Assembly (NCBI GenBank): GCA_021234155.1 | Contig: JAJEKV010000010.1 | Span: 21,664,833 to 21,728,832, forward strand | Direction of reading: 5' to 3' | Length of the DNA: 64,000 nt | Source of the DNA: Isoetes taiwanensis | Taxonomy: Eukaryota > Streptophyta > Lycopodiopsida > Isoetales > Isoetaceae | Part shown: positions 55,920 to 64,000 of the stretch, in pieces | Layout: each line of letters begins with the position of its first letter | Position numbering within the stretch: position 1 is the first letter of the stretch | Translations under genes and position numbers: made by a program | Notes under the pieces: model-generated | The model's database searches: none | Told to the model about the DNA's origin: nothing | Seen by the model: the letters and a program-made list of their open reading frames with translations, nothing else

Positions 55920-57620
55920 GAAAATCTAAAAGCATCTTTTCTCGGCTATGGGCCAAAAGCGCCCTGACCGCTTTGTCGGATCCGGAACATGCAAATCCGA
56001 AACATTTTTTATCCTCAGATTTTTAGGATTAGCCAACGCCCGAGAATAGTCGTTTGGTGCCAAGGCCTTTGGCCGACCGACCAAATATCGTATTTAGGGC
56101 AGCCACTATGGAAAGGGCGTCTATCCGTGGCTTCTACACGAAATTACAAAACCTTAGCTTCTTGCAAGAAACAAAACCTAATAAACTACAAAACCTCGGT
56201 TTACACCGCAAGCCCGGTTCGTCATTCCTAAAAGATAAACCCCGATGTAAAAACTTAAGTTTTAGAACCCGTGAAAATGCCCCCGAAATAAGCTCAAATC
56301 CATTTTCTCGATACTCAACCCAAAACCAACATCGTTAGCATCGGTTCGGCTCATCAATCCGCGGCACGAGGAGCTACTAGATGCCCGAAAAATATCTCCT
56401 TTGCATTGGTTCTAGCAACAAAGCCGGCTCTACTCTGCAACTAGGCGACCATCCAAATGACGGGGTTCGATAAACAAACCGAACAAAGAGCTCCTTCAAA
56501 CAACGGAACATCTTAACTATTTATGGCTTTAGATAAGAATACACGGGACTTTCAAAGACCGATTCTCACAAGATATATCAAAAGACCACAACCGTGATTT
56601 ATTTGGTGGCGTATAAAGAATTCAGCTAAGACCCTTAGAGATTCATGGCCGAAATATCGCCCCCCTTGACCATTGCCGCGGAAGAATCAAGGCGTAAAAG
56701 AATCAGTTGAAAGAAGGCGGCCAAGAATCGCCCAATAAAAAAACGGAACCCCACCCCAAATGAAGCCCACCACAGAAGACATTTTGCATTTTGGCACCTC
56801 TGGGTTCGAGGTTTGAGCAATAAGGACGAGCCTGGCTTAGGGCCGAACTCGCCTAATTGGAGCAGGCCGGATTGCTTGCAGGGGAAGAACGCGGCATCCC
56901 TGGGTTTTTTCTCTTTTCTTGAATTTAGAAACGCAATATAAGTATACGTGTCGGCCCCACGTCTGTCCTCAGCCCAGAAAAAATACTTCCTATTTTTTTA
57001 AGAACAGAAATGTTACTGCATTATATATGGTATGATATGTTGTACCAACGCCCAACCATAGATATCATCTACAGTCTGGACAAAGCCACAGTTCGTCGTA
57101 TGTGAGCTTGTGATAGCAATGAGTTGAAGCTATATTTGAGTCTAAATAGTTGTGACTCCAAATGACATGATAGTTGACTTTGATATGTGTTATTTTATAG
57201 CTTTTACACATTTTATATGAAATCAGAGGCAAGGAAAGAAGGCATTGTAGTCACCCATTGAACAGACTGGAAGCATATGTCTAGAACGTAGGAGGTGATC
57301 CTACATGAACAACAGGTAGGATATGAAGTGAATCCTGTATACTATCTTTCTATTGCCAAATGCCTAATGATTCATCTCGCCAAATAGGAGAGCGCAAATG
57401 TTTTGGTTGAATAACAATCTCTGCTTTGGTGGAATACCAATATTTGTCCTGGATACTGACGAATGCCAATTTGGTGTTATAGATGGGAACTTTCAAGCAC
57501 CCCAAGAATTGACTTCAATCTTTGCCTGCAATAACTATCAACGATAGAAAGATTCTTCATCGACGCGTGTGTATCAAACAACGTTGTAAAAATGGCGAAA
57601 GCACAATGTGGTAAATTCTA

Positions 57621-60600
57621 TCATAACATATGAAATGTGGCCTGGCCATTGACATGTGAAATAGTTGCTGTCAAAAGTGGACCTGCTAGAGCAGCAAATG
57701 AGAGCTCTTCTACTTCTGGTCCTGCTAATGGTTTAGCAGAATGTGTGGCTATACACATAGAGACATCAGTAAGGCAATAATTCCGTGCTGAGATCTGCTC
57801 TGCTCTCCAGAATGTAATATCAAACCGAAGAGCCTCCCTTTCTATTTCCATTTGTCTTCGACGTACGCCTTCTCTCAACCTTTCTCTCTGGATCTCCCCA
57901 TTTCTTTGAACATCTACATGATTTTGCATTTCCCTCCGGAGTTCTCTTACTCTTCGTCCAATTCGCTGTCCTCGAGTTTCTCGATACACTTCCCTCCAAG
58001 CTTCCCGTTGACTCATTCTCAACCTTCTTGTGGCAAGTCCCTGAGAACGGCCCCCTTGATAATCCAACGGCATGTATTCTCCATTTTGATCAAGCCTATC
58101 CCGTGATGATGCAGGATAACTCTCCAATCTTGTGTTCCCTTCATGACAAAATCCCTGTTCTACAGGACCTTCTAGTTCAGACTTTTCCTGCATAGAAGGA
58201 CAATCAACAGATCTGACACAACTTCCTGATGGGATTTGCTCGTGAACATGTACAGATTCTTCGAGTTCTTTATTCTGACCAAGACTATTGGAAGATTTGG
58301 GCTCTGCATACATATTATCAGGGACACTCACAAGGGAATTGAGCAATAATGGTTGTCTTAAACTGCTCAAGCCAGAACCCTCTAATTGCTCACCATCTGA
58401 CTGCTCCTTATGAGGAGTAAAATTAGTGGATAATCTTAAAGACTCTGCGCCTGAAGAACTCTCTCCCATATCACCTACTTTGTGTGAAGCAGATTGCTCA
58501 GGAATTGCATGCTCCACCCAATCCTGATCTCTTGAAGTGCTGGCCTCATTGATGTGTTCAGAATCCACCAAATTACTAGCTTCTTTACCAGCTCTCCATG
58601 CTGTCATGTCCCTCTTTCGTGCAGGGAATCCTTTGTACGTCCTGTGTTCTTGTCGCCTTCTCAGACTCTCATCCATCCAGTCACCACCCCTATCTCTACG
58701 TCTATAGCTGCCCACCCTCATGCCTCTATTTCCATCTTTTAGTCTAGAGAAATCCACCTTCAAGCTTCTTTTAAAAGAGTACTTATTAAGGAAGTCTGCA
58801 GGTCCTTGATATTTGCCATCTAAGTCGTGATTAAATGCTCCATCTTCATCAGAGCTGGAGCCAGGAATGCTTTTTGTGCATTGTCCAACGTCCTCACTGT
58901 CTGTTAAGAAGTCAGTAGCCTTTCCTCTATCTTCTATGCGTGCATGTCTGAAGATACTGCTGCTGCTGTCAAGAGGAACTTCAAGCTTGTCATTGTTCCC
59001 CAAATCTTCTGAAGAACTTGGATAATCATCATCCGGTCCAGAAGCTGTTTCTTTAACCATATCAATACTTCCTGCTCCAATGCCCAATTCATCATATGTG
59101 GAATTTTCATTGCAGGGTTTTTCCCATATGCGTAACCCACGACAGCCTTCTACTTTTTTAGGCACGCTCTCTGCAACATTTCCAAGTGTCTTAGTCTGAC
59201 GTACAAACAAATCCGAAACATTACAGTCCCTACCTGATCTGCTCTCATGCGCTCCACTGTACTCTCCTGTGCTGGCCTTACCCTTTCTTGACTTCTTTTC
59301 ATCCTCACTTTCTTCAGGTACTATGTCAGATGTAATGGCTTTTCCCCTTTCTGCCCTCAGATTACAAAGTGGGGGTAAACTTGCAGGGACATTCATATCC
59401 AATCTACTCTCTTGGTTGGAGTTTAGTTCTTCATTTTCTCTTTGTTGAAGTGGATGGGTGACCAGCCCTGTCTCTCTTGTACAGCTATGCTCTTGGTTGT
59501 CCGAGGCTTCAACTACCTGTTCCCTCTCATTCTCTCTCAATAGCTCAGCCCTGATCTCTTGAATCTAATGTTCTCTCATGTACACTGTCACACTCTCTAC
59601 CATGTCCACAAGAAGAAACCTTTTCAAGCTTTCAAACTTGCCAATGAAGGATGGGACAGAGTCATGAAATTCATCCAGACCTTGAACAATTGCAAACACT
59701 ATTACTGGAAGCATTCTTTTAAGAATATCATTACTAGGGGCAATCACCTGACGAAGGGTAAAGTCAGGAAAGCTTCTTGTGTCATTCCTGTCTGATAATG
59801 ACAGTCTCTGCACTGGATAAGATGTGCCTAATCCTGAACTGTTAGCGTCAGAAGTTCTTTCCCCAGTGCTCTTTCCTAAATCTACCTTACAACGTGTCAT
59901 AGGATGCTCAGAGTCTTCTCTGGGACACCTTCTAAAGGCACTTTTTGGAGACTCTTCTGCGTGGGAAGAGCTTGGGCCCTCTCTACGCAGGGCACTATCA
60001 AGTTCTGAAAATTCTCCTGTTTTTGCAGCCATAAAAACAAACTTTTCTACAGATGCGCCGATTTCAGCATACCTCATACAACGAGCCCATGAAGGGGGTT
60101 CATCTTTGGGCTCCCCAACCCTAACCACCAAGGTCTCAAGGCACCGGAAGGGTTTAACCATTGAATGGACTTTCTGAAGCTTTTCCACATAGTTTGAAAA
60201 CTGACCTGGGCAAACAATGCTCAAAGAAGGCACCCTTTCTGAATACTCCCTGAATGTTTTTGATACTGCCATGCAACGAATCAAGGATTTACAGTCTGAA
60301 ATAGCCAAAAAAATGAGCTGAAAAACCTCATCTGGCAAGCAATCAAAGTGGTCACACCCTTCCATGATGCTCCAATTACGCCGATGCTGCAGATCTGTTC
60401 TGCAAAACGAGAAGAAAATTTCTGCTATTACTTATAACTCTAGTAGCAATTTACCATTCCAGAAATTGAATAACGGAATCATAACTCACATGGTGAAAAC
60501 CAAACCAGAATCTAGCAGCAACAATGGATTCTCAGCTGGACCCTGTGGCACCTCTGGGACAACGAGGTCCCAGGCGGGCACATAAGCTAAAAGTGGCCAC

Positions 60601-60779
60601 TTGATCGAGAAGGATGCCCCACCATAGCCGCCATAGCCATAGCCATAGCGGAAATTAGGAAGAAAAATAATGCGGAAAGTGGCGCGAGAAACGGCGCTAG
60701 ACGAATCGCGCGTCCAGGTAGGCGCCCTGTCGCTTGGGCTCAGACGACTCTTAGCCAATAAGCTCTTGCCACGTTGCAT
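57621..60779 (-). CDS. F-box protein with a long charged C-terminal region and one in-frame TAG
   Basis: The main exon (60399-57621) encodes an F-box after the ATG at 60365 (FDCLPDEVFQLIFLAISDCK, then SLIRCMAVSKTFREY). F-box proteins give SCF ubiquitin ligases their substrate choice. After about 266 residues a TAG at 59567-59565 interrupts, yet the same frame stays open for 647 more codons. These include acidic/serine-rich stretches and a basic helical segment (REVYRETRGQRIGRRVREL) near the end. An upstream exon (60779-60490) ends at GTGAGT and joins across a 90-bp intron in the same frame, adding 108 residues (MQRGKSLLAKSRLSPSDRAP); whether it is coding or leader is uncertain. The one stop could be a recent mutation, a base error, readthrough, or an unseen small intron. 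Confidence 0.75.
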
Positions 60780-60904
60780 AGTGGTGCTTTTTTCCTTCGC
60801 ATAGTATAACTGGTTAATTCAAACACATTTTTAAAGAAGAATTTGGGAAGTTAACAAAAACCTCACTTTCTCATATCTATATGAACCAAATGACTTTTCG
60901 TATA

Positions 60905-61660
60905 CAGGAATGTCCCCTAAACGGACATTCTTGCAACGTGGAAAAGAGTTAGGAGACATTCTGATGCAGGTAAAAAGCTTAAGAATGCAGGTAAACAGTT
61001 CGGAATGCAGGTAAACACTTCGGAATGCTTGGTAAACTCTCCGGAATGAAGGTAAACGAGCAGTAGAAGCAGAGCAGCCGCCGTAGAAGCTCTGGTCCGT
61101 GATCGAAATTTTTTTACTAACATTTCTTTGTTTGAAACAGTGCCACGTGGCACGGCACTACTGGCGGACGCAGCAGAATGTCTCCTAACTATTTTTTACG
61201 TATAAGGAAATGTCACTTTAAGTGACACTTCTGGACTACATTCACTAACATTCTTAGGATTTAGGAATGTTTGACTATAGAATGTTTGACACGCGAAGCG
61301 CGGAGCCCTGTTGACATCCCCATTCCTGTAACGTGGAAGACACTTAGAAAGCATTCTGTAGCAGGTAAAAGCCTTCGAATGCAGGGTAAGTTCTTGGAAT
61401 GCTGGGTAAACAGGACAGAATGCGGGGTAAATCCCCAAGAATGCAAGTAGAAGCTCCTCGCTGCTGCTCCGCGCTGCTCTGTGCTCAACAAAATTTTTAT
61501 TTACATTCTTTATTTGAAACAATGGCACGTGGCACGACGTTACTGGCGGACGCGGAAGAATGCTTCCTAAGTGTTTTTTACGTGTCATACAATGGACGAC
61601 TAAGTGGTCTCCATGCAAAGGTAATGTCACTTTAAGTGACATTCTAGAGGTGCGGAGCCC
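60905..61660. repeat. Two diverged copies of a palindrome-rich repeat of about 330 bp
   Basis: Copy 1 (about 60905-61235) and copy 2 (about 61320-61650) share, in order, caacgtgga/taacgtgga, several ggaatgcaggtaaac words, a gagcagc/gctgctg block, ttgaaac then ccacgtggca or ggcacgtggc, actggcggacgc, and aatgtcactttaagtgacat. The element type is unknown. No coding content is seen; a minus frame here is probably chance. Confidence 0.75.
61140..61153. promoter_or_regulatory. Perfect 14-bp palindrome containing a G-box
   Basis: gtgccacgtggcac is self-complementary with CACGTG at its centre. The second repeat copy has aatggcacgtggcac at the matching place (61521-61535). Confidence 0.5.
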
Positions 61661-61699
61661 TGTTGTTGACACCTCCAGAATGTCACTTAAAGTGACATT
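61623..61699. repeat. Inverted repeat with 30-bp arms
   Basis: Left arm 61623-61652 starts aatgtcactttaagtgacat and ends ctagaggtg; right arm 61670-61699 starts cacctccag and ends in the complementary sequence. Each arm is itself nearly palindromic. A third arm-like copy is at 61209. From 61700 to 62970 no gene is recognised. Confidence 0.8.
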
Positions 61700-62970
61700 C
61701 CCTTATCCGTCAAACATCCAAGGGATAAAGTCAAGAATGTTAGTGAAAAAGAAAAGAGAATGTAAGTAAAAGTAGAATGCAAGTAGATGGAGATTCTTGG
61801 AAATGAAACTTGCGCACATGGCGATATCTCATTGGACAATGGGATAAAATGGGGACTAAGTGGTTTTTACGTTCACACATGGCTAAATATCTTCTTCAAT
61901 CCTCAACTTCCGTTCATCTTCATAATCTCTCTTTTCAAAGACGGTCCATCTGCAATCTTTGCGATGTTTTTAACTGCAAACAAAAGGACAGAGTAAATCC
62001 CAACCAAATTGCCAACCAGCTCCTTCCTTACAATAATTGAGCTCTATGAAACTATGTACTTGTCACAGCAGGGCCATCATTGGGTTTTTTCATAAACCGT
62101 CGTTTTGTTGAAATTCCTTCAATATTCCATGTTTGTTTACATTAAGTAATTCTGGAGTTTATGTGTTTTTGGTGGCGCCGCTTACAGTGCTGCCATAGCA
62201 GAGCAGTGATTTTGTGGGAGAGTAATCTTGCATAGCAGACTTAGAGTGGCCGGCGGAATGATCATTGCAGCGATGAATGACAAAGCTTCATTGGTAATCC
62301 ATTTCAGGATCTGCTTCAGCAGTAATCCATTTAGGATATGCTTGCAGATTGATTTTAGTGGTAGAGCTTCAATGCATGAAGTAGCAAAACAGGGGCGGAG
62401 CTTCAAGTAGCGAAATAATGACAGTTTTTGAGCCATGTTCTTGATCCTCTATTCTTGATCCCCTCTGTTTTTTAAGACCCCCTTTTCTGATAAGATCTCT
62501 GTTCTTCAAATCCAGCAAAGCCCATGTTCTTCAAATCCAATGGAGCTTCAAGGGCAGTAGAAACAGGGGTTGGACTTATCTTCTTGCTTAAAGGGAGGAC
62601 TTAACATCTCATCAAAATGGGATCAGGCCGGATCATAGAAGCTTTATCTTGAATGGCCCGTGTATTTTTTCTGAGGATCATACTATTTAGAAATGGATTT
62701 CAGTTTGAATAACATAACAACAGATTCGGTAGCTAAACAACAGATTTGGCAATGATTGAAGCTAAACATTTGATTCAACATCGATTGAAGGCCAAAATCG
62801 CAAGAATCCTCAGCTGGGAACAAGCATAGAATTTCAACAAAATAGCGGCGGGATTTCGGGGTTTTCGGCTGATGCCAGTTTACCGGCCAGAAACCCCTCA
62901 ATCCAGGCGGTTATCTAGCACATAACCTTCTCCTTTAGATAATAATTCAAGATCTATAAGCGATGTCGCG

Positions 62971-63490
62971 GTTAGAGTATAGCTGCACATATAGCATCAG
63001 CCTTGTGACCTTGCTCTCCAAAGCCACCTGCAAAAGCAACCTAAATATCATAAAATTGCCAAATAAAGACATCAATAATATTGACCTCTTACATTTTGGC
63101 TTCACAATACATGCAATTTTCTCCCCATTTTTTGTGGTCTTCATTACTTTTGCAATTGTTGGGCAAAAAAATCTTGTCACATGGGATAAAATTCGTAATA
63201 TTACACCAACATGCATTTGAACAATTTTATAACCAGGGCAGATTTTAGTGCTGAAATTGGCATTACATTAAACCCGTATGCAAGCCTTCATATAGAACTG
63301 TATGCCATTTTCTGGGGTTGTGAAGACCTCCCTCCCATCCTCCAATTTTGCTGAGAACTTAGATGTAATAAAATGAATAAATAGATTAAGGCAGTGAAAG
63401 ATATTATAGAAAAGAAAAATGAGAAAAATTTTCAGGTCACCTGCAACTTCATCTGCAGCTTTTGGCATCTCATACTTTTGACCTTCACAG
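62971..63490 (-). pseudogene. FKBP-type prolyl isomerase fragment (ROF/FKBP62-like domain), introns kept
   Basis: Four exon-like pieces on the minus strand follow one FKBP domain in order: EGQKYEMPKAADEV (about 63488-63436), KFSAKLEDGREV then GIQF (63360-63285), RFFCPTIAKVMKTTKNGEKI then ACIVKPK (63175-63096), and GFGEQGHKAD (63027-62990). The last two join across a GT-AG intron to give VKPKCGFGEQG. The pattern DEV..KF.AKLEDG...FCP...K..KT.K.GEK....VKP.YGFGE is that of a middle FKBP domain of plant FKBP62/65 co-chaperones that work with HSP90. The second piece lacks a clean acceptor and runs into a stop, and the last piece stops early. It is a fragment, not a gene. From 63491 to the window end nothing is recognised. 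Confidence 0.75.
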
Positions 63491-64000
63491 AGAAAGAACA
63501 GTAGATGAACAAATTCGAGCAGTAGATTTGAAGAAAAAATGAAAGAACATAATGCAAGGACAAAACATATTAGAAGCATTAAAAACTAGCAAATTGAGAT
63601 CTTGTACTTCATTGGAGCTATATCTATCGAAATTGTCATAGAAATTGATGGAGAAGCTTGCTCGATTCTCGCAGTCACAGAATAGAATTGGAGCGCTATC
63701 AATTCTTTTGTCTTTTTGGCGCCAAAGCTTGCCAGAAGGTGGGAATACGTGGATAAATTGGTGGATGTGGTTACTGCCGAAACTTGGGACAGGCATTTTC
63801 GCCCATCCAAAATGCAAAGGGTCCCTAATCGATGAGTCAACATTTAGGCACCATAGTGTAATAGGATGGGTCCCTAAAATATCCACTTAGAGGTTCTTTT
63901 ATTTGCAAATTGAATATTATTTTTTTGCTTTAGCCCTAGTGTGATTTTGGGCTTATTCTCAAATCTAACGGGCCATTATTCTCCCGGATGTGTTGGAAAT

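Noticed and set aside
56054-56338. Plus-strand frame with KLQNL phrases
   Set aside because: Its repeated phrase reflects short DNA similarity (acaaaacct), and no start, splice or homology support is seen.
63485-63886. Coding frame on the minus strand (133 codons)
   Set aside because: No family motif, three overlapping frames are open at once, and it does not join the FKBP fragment in a convincing way.

Overview
This is nuclear DNA of a land plant. The evidence is GT-AG introns of about 65-120 bp, plant-type leucine-rich, PPR, F-box, trihelix-like and FKBP sequences, telo-box promoter elements, Ty1/copia elements primed by initiator tRNA-Met, and APE-type LINEs. I cannot name the species. 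A non-flowering plant is possible because two coding families here are unfamiliar to me, but that is a guess. Most of the window is AT-rich, repeat-laden intergenic DNA with decayed transposons and gene fragments. One block at about 41.4-45.4 kb is strikingly GC-rich.

Layout. 0-2.7 kb: two decayed LINE pieces (minus). 3.57-7.78 kb: a decayed copia element (plus). 7.8-11.2 kb: no gene, diverged duplications. 11.2-12.25 kb: 3' end of a LINE (minus). 12.25-12.65 kb: first copy of a 400-bp module that recurs at 21.5 and 35.9 kb. 13.16-15.78 kb: a large coiled-coil gene, unrecognised, with introns in both UTRs and two frame breaks at A-runs. 16.8-17.1 kb: a small minus ORF whose first residues resemble the histone H3 tail. 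19.4-21.0 kb: an unrecognised multi-exon minus gene. 22.0, 29.3 and 36.5 kb: three members of an unrecognised family (one truncated, one a relic, one intact), two of them behind the shared module. 23.5-23.9 kb: a peptidyl-tRNA hydrolase II fragment. 32.2 kb: a PPR relic. 32.5-33.6 kb: a trihelix-like gene. 34.9-35.7 kb: a ricin-B-type lectin. 40.1-41.1 kb: a leucine-rich repeat fragment. 41.4-45.4 kb: the GC-rich LINE (minus). 45.8-49.2 kb: a ten-exon DEAD-box RNA helicase gene, the best-supported gene here. 50.1-51.2 kb: another decayed LINE. 53.3-53.6 kb: a coiled-coil exon fragment. 57.6-60.8 kb: a two-exon F-box gene with one in-frame stop. 60.9-61.7 kb: duplicated palindrome-rich repeats. 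63.0-63.5 kb: an FKBP-type isomerase fragment with introns.

No pathway or operon logic links the genes. The helicase is the clearest functional locus; the F-box gene, the 36.5-kb orphan and the lectin are the next most likely to be active. The most unusual feature is the orphan family. Two copies share an upstream module and an identical stretch of about 66 nt before the ATG, but between these parts they carry two unrelated inverted-repeat promoter cores, as if the core were exchangeable. Several genes are broken by single-base changes at A homopolymers, so assembly error must be excluded before calling them pseudogenes. All coordinates and splice sites were read by eye; no alignment or database search was run.
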